A stretch of 64,000 nt of DNA from Brevibacillus reuszeri (lineage in GTDB: Bacteria > Bacillota > Bacilli > Brevibacillales > Brevibacillaceae). How positions within the stretch are numbered: the first letter of the stretch is position 1; each line of letters starts with the position of its first letter. The position numbers and the translations under genes were made by a program. Below are positions 15,501 to 24,316 of this stretch, piece by piece. The DNA is taken from NCBI RefSeq assembly GCF_001187725.1, contig NZ_LGIQ01000020.1, positions 563 through 64,562 on the forward strand. The letters run 5' to 3'. Under the pieces are notes generated by a model. It was given only the letters and a program-made list of their open reading frames with translations, was not told where the DNA came from and did not search any database.

Positions 15501-16924
15501 GAAAAAACCTCCCGCCAATCTTCTCCAAACTCTATCCGCACGTGTAGAAAACGCCTGGTCTGTTCACTCACTGGCGCTACGGCGGAACGGCGCACGCCCG
15601 GTACCAAAATCACCTCATCGCCCGCCGTTAATAGCGGAAGTTTGTCCCGCCAGACTCTCGGGAATTTGGCATCAATCAGTAAATCCTTCAGCTTTTTTCC
15701 ATCTGCTGAGCCAAACAGGGTGAGGCGGTCTCCAGGTTTTCGGTTACGCAAATACAGCGCTCCAGGCAAATGATCAGCATCAAATACCGCTTCATTCTTC
15801 GGAAGTCGCTCCAAATCCATGGGACCCTCAAGGTAAGTAATATGTACCGTGGCCTTGCTCTCATCGATCCAGGTAGTACCCGGAACGGCGAGTTCGTAAC
15901 AATACGTATGTATGCGATCTTCCCGCCCACTACAACGAAAAAGAATTCGTCCGTACATCCGGCTGACAACCATCTGCCCGGGCAAATGCAATTCCGCAGA
16001 AGGACGACTTCCCCCTAGCATGTGCAAAACGGTCTCCACATGCTGCGAAGACCATTCGGTTTGTTTTGAGAGATAACTTAATATTAGAGTAATCATTCTC
16101 CTTTGTAAAGCAACGTCACAAGTTTGAAACTTGTCTTTGTCGATCACAATTGCGTCCTGTTTTGTCTCCATTGTGACCTGCTCCAAATGCTCGCGTGCCA
16201 GCTTCACCAGAAAGGCCTCGTCCTGCCCGATTGCCGCTGCTGCTTCTATAATATGCTCGCGGTAGCGATCATTGACCTTCGCCAGTAGCGGCATCACATC
16301 CAACCGCAGCAAATTACGCGTGTACTTGCGTGATCGGTTGCTGCTGTCCTCTCGTGGCTCCAGTTCATTTTCCAGACAGTAGGCTTCCAGTTCTTTGCGG
16401 GTTTTATGCAGAAGCGGCCGAATCAGTTCCATATTGCTTTCCTCAAGTGGACGCCGCTTCGCCATTCCAGACAACCCATGGAGCCTTGTCCCGCGTACGA
16501 AGCGAAAAAGGATCGTCTCTACCTGATCATCGGCATGATGGGCCACTGCCAGCTTGGTCGCATTGTACTTGGTCCCTACTTCTCGATACAAGCGATAGCG
16601 AATTTCGCGGCTGGCTTCCTGTCCTCCCAATCCCGTTTGTTCCATATAAGCGGGCACGTCATACTCAAACAGGTGAAAGGTGACGCCGAGCCTTTTGCAC
16701 AGCTCCTCTGCATACCGTGCATCCTGCTTCGCCTCTTCCCCGCGAAACATATGGTTAACGTGCACAGCATGAAGCTTCCAACCGTAATGATAGTTTTCAT
16801 TCAGAGTCGCCAAGATATGCAAAAGAGCTGTAGAATCATTTCCACCTGAAACGCCTACAACTACAGCTTCACCTGGAATCAGCAATTTTTCTGATTCAAT
16901 CTCGTTGCGTACGTCTGCCAGCAT
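15497..16924 (-). CDS. tilS: tRNA(Ile)-lysidine synthase
   Basis: ATP-dependent ligase that attaches lysine to C34 of the CAU-anticodon tRNA-Ile, switching it from Met to Ile identity; essential. The N-type P-loop SGGNDST is at 26-32, followed by HVNHMFRGEEA and HHADDQVET typical of the family. The 475-residue length includes the C-terminal substrate-binding domains. The ATG has GGAGAGGAG upstream, inside the 3' end of the preceding ThrE-type gene. It is coupled to hpt by a 4-nt overlap. Confidence 0.95.
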   Translation of the reverse strand: MLADVRNEIESEKLLIPGEAVVVGVSGGNDSTALLHILATLNENYHYGWKLHAVHVNHMFRGEEAKQDARYAEELCKRLGVTFHLFEYDVPAYMEQTGLGGQEASREIRYRLYREVGTKYNATKLAVAHHADDQVETILFRFVRGTRLHGLSGMAKRRPLEESNMELIRPLLHKTRKELEAYCLENELEPREDSSNRSRKYTRNLLRLDVMPLLAKVNDRYREHIIEAAAAIGQDEAFLVKLAREHLEQVTMETKQDAIVIDKDKFQTCDVALQRRMITLILSYLSKQTEWSSQHVETVLHMLGGSRPSAELHLPGQMVVSRMYGRILFRCSGREDRIHTYCYELAVPGTTWIDESKATVHITYLEGPMDLERLPKNEAVFDADHLPGALYLRNRKPGDRLTLFGSADGKKLKDLLIDAKFPRVWRDKLPLLTAGDEVILVPGVRRSAVAPVSEQTRRFLHVRIEFGEDWREVFS

Positions 16925-17348
16925 GACGTGCTCCTCTCCAAATCGTCAACACAGAAATGCCAAACATCAGTCCAGAAGCGATAGCTCCTGCTACCATCAT
17001 CGTCTTGGTAGCGAGTGTAATACCCTCTACATAATCATTATTCACAAAGGCCAGCATGGATTTGTAGGCCAATGATCCTGGAACGAGCGGGATAATTCCC
17101 GCAACGCTAAAATTAGTAGAAGGGACACGCAAAATGATGGATAGTAACTGGCTTAACAAGGATACAACCGCAGCAGCAACAAAGGTGGACAACAATACCT
17201 CCGCACCCAGTGTAGGAAGATAGGAAAAGACCAGAAATCCGATCATCCCCGCCAGTCCCCCTGCAAAGATCGTACGAACTGGAACGTTGAACAGAACACA
17301 CCACGCGGTTGATGAAATCAGGCTAAGCACCATACCCTGCAGCAACAT
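16896..17348 (-). CDS. ThrE-type threonine/serine exporter, C-terminal-type subunit
   Basis: A 150-residue, almost entirely hydrophobic protein with four or five membrane segments. It matches the small half (DUF3815-like) of split ThrE exporters, with the conserved RVPSTNFSVAGIIPLVPGS segment. It follows the large half by 6 nt and overlaps tilS by 29 nt. In Corynebacterium, ThrE exports threonine and serine as one polypeptide; here, as in many Bacillota, the two halves are separate genes. The actual substrate is not shown by sequence. Confidence 0.8.
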   Translation of the reverse strand: MLLQGMVLSLISSTAWCVLFNVPVRTIFAGGLAGMIGFLVFSYLPTLGAEVLLSTFVAAAVVSLLSQLLSIILRVPSTNFSVAGIIPLVPGSLAYKSMLAFVNNDYVEGITLATKTMMVAGAIASGLMFGISVLTIWRGARHAGRRTQRD

Positions 17349-17354
17349 CCGGGC

Positions 17355-18131
17355 TCACCTCATAAACCAAAGAATAATAGCTGTAGCGACCGCGACGGAA
17401 ACAGCTGTCAGCATCGCTTCCACTCCGCGCGAGACTCCCGCAACCAAATCCCCCGCCATCAAATCACGCAACGAGTTGGTAATCGCGATACCAGGGAACA
17501 TCGGGAGCATCGCACCAATAATAATGATGCTAATGTGCAGCTGTGGAAATATCGTCACAGAAAGTAATGCGAATAATCCTCCCAATAAAGCCGCAGAAAA
17601 CTCCGTAAAAAACTTCATTCGTACAAACTGTTCCAAATATTCCTGACTCAGGTTGACGATCAGACCTGCCAAAGCGGCCGGAGCAAGATCGTACCAGGTT
17701 CCACCAACCAGCATAGAAAAGGAGCCGCTGGCAATCGTGGCTGCAAAGTGCTGCATCCATTTGGGATACAGCGGCTTTTTTTGATCAATTTCACGCAGGG
17801 TCAAATACGCTTGCTCCAGATTGATGCCACCACCGACAAATTTTCTGGAAACATCGTTGACCAGTGTAATTTTGTTTAGATTGGTTGTTCTTCTCGGAGT
17901 GCGAACCATACGTGTATGGTCCTGCCCCTTGCAGCGAAATGACAAAATGATGCTTGTCGGCGTAGCCGAGCTGTTGACATCATCCATTCCCGCTGCCTGT
18001 GCTATCAGCGCCATCGTCTCTTCTGTCCGGTAGGTCTCTCCACCGTTCTTCAAAATAATTGAGCCAGCCAATAAGCATGTATCCATCACCAAATCTGAGG
18101 ACACGACTGTCACACCCTTCACATGAACCAT
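17355..18131 (-). CDS. ThrE-type threonine/serine exporter, N-terminal-type subunit
   Basis: About 258 residues: a cytosolic N-terminal third with LLAGSIILKNGGETYRTEE and SATPTSIILSF, then four to five membrane segments, as in DUF1212/ThrE proteins. Its start overlaps the yabT stop. ATG 18131 has no good ribosome site, while a GTG about nine codons in has GAAGGG nearby, so the exact start is uncertain. With the next gene it forms a two-component exporter. It is placed between the sporulation genes yabS-yabT and housekeeping tilS-hpt in an unbroken transcription unit. Confidence 0.8.
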   Translation of the reverse strand: MVHVKGVTVVSSDLVMDTCLLAGSIILKNGGETYRTEETMALIAQAAGMDDVNSSATPTSIILSFRCKGQDHTRMVRTPRRTTNLNKITLVNDVSRKFVGGGINLEQAYLTLREIDQKKPLYPKWMQHFAATIASGSFSMLVGGTWYDLAPAALAGLIVNLSQEYLEQFVRMKFFTEFSAALLGGLFALLSVTIFPQLHISIIIIGAMLPMFPGIAITNSLRDLMAGDLVAGVSRGVEAMLTAVSVAVATAIILWFMR

Positions 18132-19045
18132 GCATAATACAAAGTTCCAGCCAAAAGCAGCAAAGAGGCAACAAACAGGCCACTGATTCCTTTGCCCGCG
18201 TGTTTGGATGCCTGCTTTGGTTTCTGCATAGCAGCAACAGTCTGCTCTCGCAGAATAGCCAGCAGCTCTGCTCTCATTTCCCCCGCCGTTGCGAACTTTC
18301 CGTGAAAGGCCTTTAGAAGAGACACTCGATAGGGGTATAGTCTGTCACTTTTCCGTATTATATCACAGAGCAATGTCGTCTCGCGCGGGTCGCTCAAGCT
18401 ACTTTTCCACGATTCCTTGTCAACCATAAGTCGCACCATCATGACAGCCGCCGAGAACAGATCATAACCAATTTCTGCACGTCTGTCTCCAGCATGCCAG
18501 GCAGCACGATCATACTCTTCGGTGAATTGGCGAACGGCATTGCCCAGCTTGGTAACTCCCCCGAAATCGATCAGACGTACCTGCTTGTCAGACTTTGTCA
18601 CCATGATATTCTCTGGCTTCAGATCGCCAAATACCCAGCCGTGCTTGTGAAGAATGTCGAGACGGGCGAGCAGTTGGACAATCATCACTGCCACCCACTC
18701 AGTCCCAGCCCGCCGTATATAATGGTCCAGCTGCTCCCCATCCAGATATTCCATAGCATAAAACGTACAGGGCTTGCCGTTTAAGACCAGATCATCTACA
18801 TCACACAGGAGCGGTCCCACTCGGGAATCCCGCCCCTGCTGTACGCTTTTTAGCACGTTTACTTCCATTAAGATATCCATGCCTTCGAGCCCGACTTTAA
18901 CCGCGCGCATTGCGCCACTCTGAGAGGTTAAATATACAGCCCCGTTCGCACCACGCCCCAGCTCCCTTAGGACGTGATACTTTTTTTTGTTCCATTTGCC
19001 CTGAAAATACTTCGGCAAATCAGGGATATTCACTTTAGAAGACAT
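18119..19045 (-). CDS. yabT: Hanks-type serine/threonine kinase YabT
   Basis: A 308-residue kinase with Gly loop GRGANG (30-35), ATP-binding Lys50 in AVKV, the catalytic loop FGDLKPEN with Asp141 and the metal-binding DFGG (160-163). It lacks the extracellular PASTA repeats of PrkC and ends in a single membrane helix (about 285-308), the layout of B. subtilis YabT. That protein is a sporulation kinase that phosphorylates RecA and is activated by DNA. I start at ATG 19045, which overlaps the yabS end; upstream in-frame codons lie inside yabS. Confidence 0.88.
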   Translation of the reverse strand: MSSKVNIPDLPKYFQGKWNKKKYHVLRELGRGANGAVYLTSQSGAMRAVKVGLEGMDILMEVNVLKSVQQGRDSRVGPLLCDVDDLVLNGKPCTFYAMEYLDGEQLDHYIRRAGTEWVAVMIVQLLARLDILHKHGWVFGDLKPENIMVTKSDKQVRLIDFGGVTKLGNAVRQFTEEYDRAAWHAGDRRAEIGYDLFSAAVMMVRLMVDKESWKSSLSDPRETTLLCDIIRKSDRLYPYRVSLLKAFHGKFATAGEMRAELLAILREQTVAAMQKPKQASKHAGKGISGLFVASLLLLAGTLYYAWFM

Positions 19046-19856
19046 GGTCACGCAAGCTTCCGTTGTGATCGTCATCCTCTTCCATGCTTGCATAGCGGTC
19101 AGCTAACGGCTGAGGGAGCTTTACCTGCTCAAACAAAGCAATCGCTTCGACAATGGCTGGACCAGTAGGAGTAATACCGCTCATCGCTAAATCACTGGTG
19201 ATTTGATGGGCCTGCTCCACTTTTTCTGTCCACGGAATACGAATGTCCAAATATTTATGTTTTCCCGGGAAAGAGCCAACCGCCATTCTGCTCTGTCCGC
19301 TTCGCGAATGCAGACTGATGCTAAAATCATGGATCGCCTGTTGAACCGCAGACAGCTTGGGCTTCATGCTTCCTGAGGTATCTACCAGCATAACGACGTT
19401 GAGACTGCTTTTTTCGCCCAGCTCATCCACCATCCCCGCAACCTGAACTCTTTTCTCCGGAGCCAGCTCGTCTATCCCGGAATCGCCCAAAATCTCTTTC
19501 AATTCTTTATTGACGACTTGGTGAATGGTTCGTGTCATCGCTTTGCGCGTCAGCATCTGTACCGTTTGTGCCAATTGCTGCGGATAGACAATATCACACA
19601 GGCCGCCCCCCGCTTCCGCTATATCCCGAATCTCACGTTCTCCCTTTTCACCCAGCTCACTTTTGTCGATGACGCCAATCACATTGACGGTAATACCCTG
19701 CTCTCTTGCCAGGGAGGCTGCAGCAACTGGACTCATGCCAGAATTCGAGCAGCCATCGGTTACCACCAAAATTTGTTTAAGTGTCGCTTCTTTCACAAAT
19801 AATCTCCCCATTCTGCCTGTTTTAGCAACAGTATCGACGGGGAGATCAGAAAACAT
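19035..19856 (-). CDS. yabS: von Willebrand factor A domain protein YabS
   Basis: A 273-residue protein with a complete metal-ion-dependent adhesion site, DTSGS (159-163), followed by a Thr-containing MAMSGITPTGPA-like segment. An N-terminal piece VVTDGCSNSG (31-40) resembles a second half-domain. The start lies 4 nt after the spoIIE stop, so translation is likely coupled. yabS lies next to yabT and spoIIE in B. subtilis too and is sporulation-expressed there, but its role is unknown. No signal peptide is seen. Confidence 0.85.
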   Translation of the reverse strand: MFSDLPVDTVAKTGRMGRLFVKEATLKQILVVTDGCSNSGMSPVAAASLAREQGITVNVIGVIDKSELGEKGEREIRDIAEAGGGLCDIVYPQQLAQTVQMLTRKAMTRTIHQVVNKELKEILGDSGIDELAPEKRVQVAGMVDELGEKSSLNVVMLVDTSGSMKPKLSAVQQAIHDFSISLHSRSGQSRMAVGSFPGKHKYLDIRIPWTEKVEQAHQITSDLAMSGITPTGPAIVEAIALFEQVKLPQPLADRYASMEEDDDHNGSLRDHVF

Positions 19857-19860
19857 ACTC

Positions 19861-22335
19861 TTAACTTACAATCCGTGGACGCTCCAGCTTCGGCATACCG
19901 TGGACCTGAATGGCTGCCCATTGAGGAACGAATCGGTCGATCCGCGCCACGAGCACGGTCATGTCATCGACGATCTTTCCGGAGTGCTGCCGTATGACCT
20001 TCTCCAGCAAAAGATCTGCTACTTCTTGCGGATCATCGGTTTCCAGCTCACTAATAATCCGCTTCATCCACACCTGCCGATTCTCGATGTGCCGTGGAGC
20101 CTCGTAGATGCCATCCGACATCATGATAAGCAGATCACCAGGCTTGAGCATCCGGGAGACAACATCTACCTCGATTTCGTCTAAAATGCCTACTGGCAAA
20201 TTGTTCGCTGTGATCGTAATGACGTCATGACTTCTTTTCACAAAGCTGGGGGTAGAGCCAATTTTAATAAACCGGGTGTGAGCAGTTTGGAGGTCAATCA
20301 AAGCTAGGTCAACAGTGGCAAACATCTCCTCTGTCGAGCGCAGGGCGAGCACTGAATTCACCGTTTTGATCGATATTTTTTCGTCCATTCCTGAGCGCAA
20401 CAGCTGCTGGAGCATATCGAGAGCAGACTGGCTCTCCAGGGAGGCTCGCTCTCCATTTCCCATCCCGTCACTAATCGCCAGGGCCATCTTTCCATTCCCC
20501 AAGTCCATCGTGCGGAAGCTGTCACCGGATAACAGCTTGCCGTCCTTGGCAGCACCAGCTACTCCGATATCAATCTCAAACGTTTTGGCAGAGGCGAGGC
20601 ACATGGTGCAAGAGCCGTCTTTTTGCGCTTCACAATGCCGCTGCCTGACCACGATATTCTCTCCCAGTATTTCCGTCAGCATGGGTGCCACGATCTTGGC
20701 ACACTCATCCCGTCCATAGCAGGTAGGCTGGCTGATTTCGATATCCACCTTGCCTTCCTCCAAGCTGTGTATGTCAACGCGGCGTACGGAAAGACCCAGC
20801 CCCTCCAGCGCCTTCGATACTTGCTTCTCCTGTAAGCTCAGCTCCATGCCCTCCCGTTGGATTTCCCGGGCAAAGTCACTCATGACACGCGAAACCCCTG
20901 ACAGCTGATCAGCAACGAGCTTGCGGCTTTCCTTTACCTGCTTTTTCAATTGATCAAACGACTGCTGGCGATCGTACTCCTGCTCGATTACAGTCATCAC
21001 TTTTTCCGTTTTCACGCATTTGCGTTCCCAATCTCGTGGCGGCGTTACGCCAGCAAGCGTACCATTTTCATACACCTTATCCATAAGGAAGCGCATACCT
21101 TCGTAGGTAGCCTGCATATCCTTTTCCCAGCACTGTTCTTTTTTCCAGCACTTCTGGCATGTGAATTCAGTTACGCGACTGAGGAAGGCATCTGCCTGCT
21201 CCTCGATCTCATCACGATCTGCCGTCAGGGCAAAGCTGTGGGACAACTGCGTGAACAAATCGGAAAACTGCTGGATTTTCCCTGCAGTGACATCACGGAC
21301 ACGACGCATGTATTCCTGATGGGATTGCAGATTTTCGGGTGTCCCGGGAATAAATCGAGCAACCTTTTTCCATAGTGCTGCCGGTGTCAAAATAAAGAGG
21401 GCAATCGAAATCGAAGTTTCAACCAATGAGAAGTAAAGCGTCTCTTCTGCACCGCCATAAATCGCAAGGATGGCGGAACCAATCAAAAGCCCTGCGGAAA
21501 CCCCTACTTTTCCGCCCTCCTTCAGCAGGCCAGCCAAAAGCCCGGAGAAGGCCAGTAAATTAATTTGCAAAAGTGCACTGACATTTGCCAGACTGAGAAT
21601 AAGACCAGTCACCACGCCAACAGCGGCACCTATCGTGCCACCTCCGACGAAGGCAAAGACAAGGAGCAAATAGCGTGAGAGCACATGCTCCATCGATATT
21701 CCCTCTACCATCCAATCAACCGTCCCTGTCATTAAGGAAGCCAGCAAAATGACCAAGGACACGATCTCTTCGTTTTTTAACGGTTCATACGGCTTTGCCA
21801 GATGGATGATTGAGAGCGACTGGATGAAAATTAGCGTAAGAACGAACCCAAGTACTGCTTCGACTGCCACCATCACCAGCTCATATGTATTTACCTGGTT
21901 GGTCAATGCTGCATAGAGCAAATGACTGATGAATACCGTTACTACAACCAGAATGGGCGTACGGGAGAAATCCTTCCTGCGCGTCCGCTCCATGATCCTG
22001 CACACAACGAGCGACAATACCACACTCAGAATGGTTTGGAGACCAACGGGAACGGATTGCGTAAAGGCGCCCAAAATCAGGGCAAATCCTGTTGTTAGAA
22101 TACAATCACGACGGATATAAAACATGACGATGAAATAAGGTATGACAAAAGGGGTCAGTTCTTCGAGAATTAGCGCACGTCCGAGCAAAAAGCCCATCAA
22201 TAGCGGGAGAACATTCCATTTCTGTATAGCATCCGCTACCTTTTCTCCCCACGTCCGTGTAGTTGTATCCATTCGTTCAGAAACTTGCCTGGTCCATACC
22301 TGCCCGGCTCCAGTCACATTTTTGTTTGCGATCAT
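19861..22335 (-). CDS. spoIIE: stage II sporulation protein E (serine phosphatase)
   Basis: Bifunctional sporulation protein: its membrane domain helps place the asymmetric septum with FtsZ, and its PP2C-type phosphatase dephosphorylates SpoIIAA to release sigma-F in the forespore. The 824 residues comprise about ten N-terminal membrane helices (to ~330), a central regulatory and oligomerisation region including a CQKCWKKEQCWE cysteine cluster, and a C-terminal phosphatase with DIGVAGAAKDG and ISDGMGNGERA. The start has ACGGGGTGG upstream. A promoter with the unusual 21-bp spacing known for Spo0A-activated sigma-A genes precedes it. Confidence 0.97.
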   Translation of the reverse strand: MIANKNVTGAGQVWTRQVSERMDTTTRTWGEKVADAIQKWNVLPLLMGFLLGRALILEELTPFVIPYFIVMFYIRRDCILTTGFALILGAFTQSVPVGLQTILSVVLSLVVCRIMERTRRKDFSRTPILVVVTVFISHLLYAALTNQVNTYELVMVAVEAVLGFVLTLIFIQSLSIIHLAKPYEPLKNEEIVSLVILLASLMTGTVDWMVEGISMEHVLSRYLLLVFAFVGGGTIGAAVGVVTGLILSLANVSALLQINLLAFSGLLAGLLKEGGKVGVSAGLLIGSAILAIYGGAEETLYFSLVETSISIALFILTPAALWKKVARFIPGTPENLQSHQEYMRRVRDVTAGKIQQFSDLFTQLSHSFALTADRDEIEEQADAFLSRVTEFTCQKCWKKEQCWEKDMQATYEGMRFLMDKVYENGTLAGVTPPRDWERKCVKTEKVMTVIEQEYDRQQSFDQLKKQVKESRKLVADQLSGVSRVMSDFAREIQREGMELSLQEKQVSKALEGLGLSVRRVDIHSLEEGKVDIEISQPTCYGRDECAKIVAPMLTEILGENIVVRQRHCEAQKDGSCTMCLASAKTFEIDIGVAGAAKDGKLLSGDSFRTMDLGNGKMALAISDGMGNGERASLESQSALDMLQQLLRSGMDEKISIKTVNSVLALRSTEEMFATVDLALIDLQTAHTRFIKIGSTPSFVKRSHDVITITANNLPVGILDEIEVDVVSRMLKPGDLLIMMSDGIYEAPRHIENRQVWMKRIISELETDDPQEVADLLLEKVIRQHSGKIVDDMTVLVARIDRFVPQWAAIQVHGMPKLERPRIVS

Positions 22336-22371
22336 TTCGTACCACCCCGTTCTTGTTCAATGTGTTTCTCA

Positions 22372-22439
22372 ATTATACGGAGGTGATATTGTAAAATTTG
22401 TCAAAAAACCAAATCGTATTCACAGAATCGTGCGACAAA
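22372..22439 (-). promoter_or_regulatory. Spo0A-type sigma-A promoter of spoIIE with candidate 0A boxes
   Basis: Minus strand TTGACA (22399-22404), a 21-nt spacer and TATAAT (22372-22377). B. subtilis spoIIE and spoIIG share this over-long spacing and need phosphorylated Spo0A. TGTCGCA (22431-22437, minus) matches the 0A box TGTCGAA at 6 of 7, and TGTCAAA (22399-22405, plus strand) overlaps the -35. Confidence 0.75.
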
Positions 22440-22458
22440 TTCATTAACGCATTTGGAC

Positions 22459-22491
22459 AAAAAAAACCGACGTTATGGCGGATAACGTCGG
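22459..22491 (-). terminator. terminator of the yabP-yabQ-divIC-yabR unit
   Basis: Perfect stem CCGACGTTAT/ATAACGTCGG with a 5-nt loop and eight T on the minus strand. It separates yabR from the spoIIE promoter. The 130 nt between it and yabR shows nothing else recognisable. Confidence 0.85.
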
Positions 22492-22624
22492 CTGACAGGT
22501 GATTCGCGCTTTGCGAAACGGGCTTACGATACGTATTCGTCATTGCTTTCAAATGCCCTTCCTGAATTTGCAGTAAAATACACTTTTCATAAAGAAAGAA
22601 AAATCACAATTTTCCGAATTAAAC

Positions 22625-22990
22625 TCACCGACCGCGTCCCTTTTTGTCCCCGCTCTTTTTCAGTGGGGATTGGCGGTCCTCGCTTTCTTTTAAAAAGCGA
22701 TTTAATTTATCTTCAAAGCCTTCTCCGCGCTCACGTGAGCTTTTCGACGGCCGTTCTTTTTCCTGTGCTTTTTTAATCGACAAACCTATCTTGCCTTCGC
22801 GCATATTCAGTATCTTTACGATCACCTTGTCACCGATTTTCAAGAACTGATGAATGTCTTTGACATACACGTCAGATACCTCACTAATGTGGACAAGACC
22901 GGTCACATTCCCAGGCAACTCTACAAACGCGCCAAATTTCGTAATACCTGTCACTTTTCCTTCAAGTTTGCTTCCGACCTCGACTCCCAT
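22625..22990 (-). CDS. yabR: S1 domain RNA-binding protein YabR
   Basis: A 121-residue protein with one S1 (OB-fold) domain in the first ~75 residues: VGSKLEGKVTGITKFGAFVEL, VTGLVHISEVS and the closing GKIGLSIKKA. The tail is charged and rich in Lys, Arg, Glu and Ser, and likely disordered. It resembles general stress protein 13 and B. subtilis YabR, which lies at the same place after divIC. It probably binds RNA or ribosomes, though no defined role is known. GGGAGG precedes the ATG. Confidence 0.9.
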   Translation of the reverse strand: MGVEVGSKLEGKVTGITKFGAFVELPGNVTGLVHISEVSDVYVKDIHQFLKIGDKVIVKILNMREGKIGLSIKKAQEKERPSKSSRERGEGFEDKLNRFLKESEDRQSPLKKSGDKKGRGR

Positions 22991-23034
22991 GTATGTGGAA
23001 AGCCTCCCTCTCCTCGAAGATCAGATAAGGCAAC

Positions 23035-23343
23035 TTATTCTGGAATCACGTAGATACTCTCGCCCTGCTTGGTGTAGAAAATGCGTTTTCGCGCCAGCTC
23101 AGCCAAATACTCCTGGTCATTGAGTCGGCTGGCTTCGTAGCTGAGCTCCTCTTGCTTTTGCTGCAGAGACGCAGCCTCTTGCTTCAATGTATCCAGCTCG
23201 GTCTTCTTCTGTGCCAGCACACCACTCTGTACATACAGGGTATAGCCAGTCCAGACGAAGAAGCAGAGGACGAAAAAGAAAAAGAGCCTCATTCTGCGGC
23301 GTTGCCCTTTTCGATTTGTTGGCATGGTTTTCACTTTTCTCAT
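23035..23343 (-). CDS. divIC: septum formation initiator DivIC
   Basis: Bitopic cell-division protein of 102 residues: a basic cytosolic start (NRKGQRRR), one membrane helix (about 18-38), then an extracellular Gln/Glu/Leu-rich coiled coil (LDTLKQEAASLQQKQEEL) and the family's C-terminal LARKRIFYTKQGE. It pairs with FtsL in the divisome. The start at 23343 has GAGGTGG at 7 nt; an in-frame extension to 23496 lies within yabQ and has no support. Gene order yabQ-divIC-yabR matches B. subtilis. Confidence 0.92.
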   Translation of the reverse strand: MRKVKTMPTNRKGQRRRMRLFFFFVLCFFVWTGYTLYVQSGVLAQKKTELDTLKQEAASLQQKQEELSYEASRLNDQEYLAELARKRIFYTKQGESIYVIPE

Positions 23344-23360
23344 AAGTAGGCCACCTCGTT

Positions 23361-23933
23361 TTACTCCCGCTTTCTCTTTGAGTGAAACCAATTCTTCCAA
23401 TTGGTCCAAATTCCTGTTGTTTTCCCGAACATTTTTTTCCCCAAAACTTGACCCCATTTGGCAAACGGAGAAATGACAAAACGTGTCACTTTCCACAAAA
23501 AGCCTGTGATCGCAAGCAATACGGAATACAAAAATGCCAGCAACATCAGGATCACCCGATAAAGAAACAGCACGGGACGAACAACGAGGGTGTCAATGAT
23601 TTGTATGATCGTTCGGTATAACCACTGACAGAATTTTATCACGCGGTGTAAAAAATGGATATACTTCTTACTACCTATTAAGAAATACAGCCACGCACCG
23701 AAGATCATTCCAAAAAAGATCGGGAAGCGAATGACTCCATCATTCACCTTTAAAAGGATATAAAAAACGGCACCCATGCTTCCCACCCAAAAGAGGATGT
23801 CGAAGATAAAAACGAGCCAAAGCGGCAGCCTGCTCTTCCCTTTGAAAACATGGTACGTATCAAATCCAATTCCCATTAATGCTCCACACGTCGACATGGC
23901 CAGCACCGTCTGCAGCTGGATAGTGATACTCAC
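23361..23933 (-). CDS. yabQ: spore cortex protein YabQ
   Basis: A 190-residue integral membrane protein with four to five hydrophobic segments and a basic C-terminus, collinear with B. subtilis YabQ, which is made in the mother cell and needed for spore cortex formation. It is longer than some relatives because of the basic tail (WKNWFHSKRKRE). The GTG start overlaps the yabP stop, so translation is coupled. Confidence 0.88.
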   Translation of the reverse strand: MSITIQLQTVLAMSTCGALMGIGFDTYHVFKGKSRLPLWLVFIFDILFWVGSMGAVFYILLKVNDGVIRFPIFFGMIFGAWLYFLIGSKKYIHFLHRVIKFCQWLYRTIIQIIDTLVVRPVLFLYRVILMLLAFLYSVLLAITGFLWKVTRFVISPFAKWGQVLGKKMFGKTTGIWTNWKNWFHSKRKRE

Positions 23934-24214
23934 TTGAATAACTTGCCGAAGAATCCTCTCGACCGATCCCCGGCCTGCCCTTGCTCCAGATAGGCCATTT
24001 CATGAACAAGGCCCTCGATCGCCACTTCTCCGGTTTCCAAACTCAGATTTTTCATATGAAGATTTTGGCCACGTATCGTTAAAAAGCCGCCATCCGTCTC
24101 CAAGAGGAACTCTTCGCTGTCAAAGCTTTCGACGTTTTTCACTCCCGAAATCGCCAAGCTGCGTCGATTGATCATGACGATTTCGTGGCGTGGCCGCTTC
24201 ATGTGGTCATTCAT
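23930..24214 (-). CDS. yabP: sporulation protein YabP
   Basis: A 94-residue YabP/YqfC-family protein, small and beta-rich: HEIVMINRRSLAISGV, then DGGFLTIRGQNLHMKNLSLETGEV. In B. subtilis yabP and yabQ form a mother-cell (sigma-E) operon. Upstream on the minus strand CATACGAT resembles a sigma-E -10, but the -35 match is poor. A Gly-rich ribosome site (GGGGGGAG) precedes the ATG. The role of the protein itself is undefined. Confidence 0.88.
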   Translation of the reverse strand: MNDHMKRPRHEIVMINRRSLAISGVKNVESFDSEEFLLETDGGFLTIRGQNLHMKNLSLETGEVAIEGLVHEMAYLEQGQAGDRSRGFFGKLFK

Positions 24215-24277
24215 AATTACTCCCCCCTAACGTACCCTTCTTGTACAATCGTATGGGGAGGGATGTCCTTTTAGAAC

Positions 24278-24301
24278 AAAAAACCCCGCCAATAAGCGGG
24301 G
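24278..24301 (-). terminator. terminator after the surface-protein gene
   Basis: Minus strand CCCCGC, six-nt loop, GCGGGG, six T, starting 15 nt after the stop codon. Confidence 0.85.
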
Positions 24302-24316
24302 CTGTACCGGATTGCT

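Noticed and set aside
22492..22624. tRNA genes expected between yabR and spoIIE from the B. subtilis order
   Set aside because: No cloverleaf can be drawn in this stretch; only an incidental TTCGCG/CGAA-type repeat occurs.
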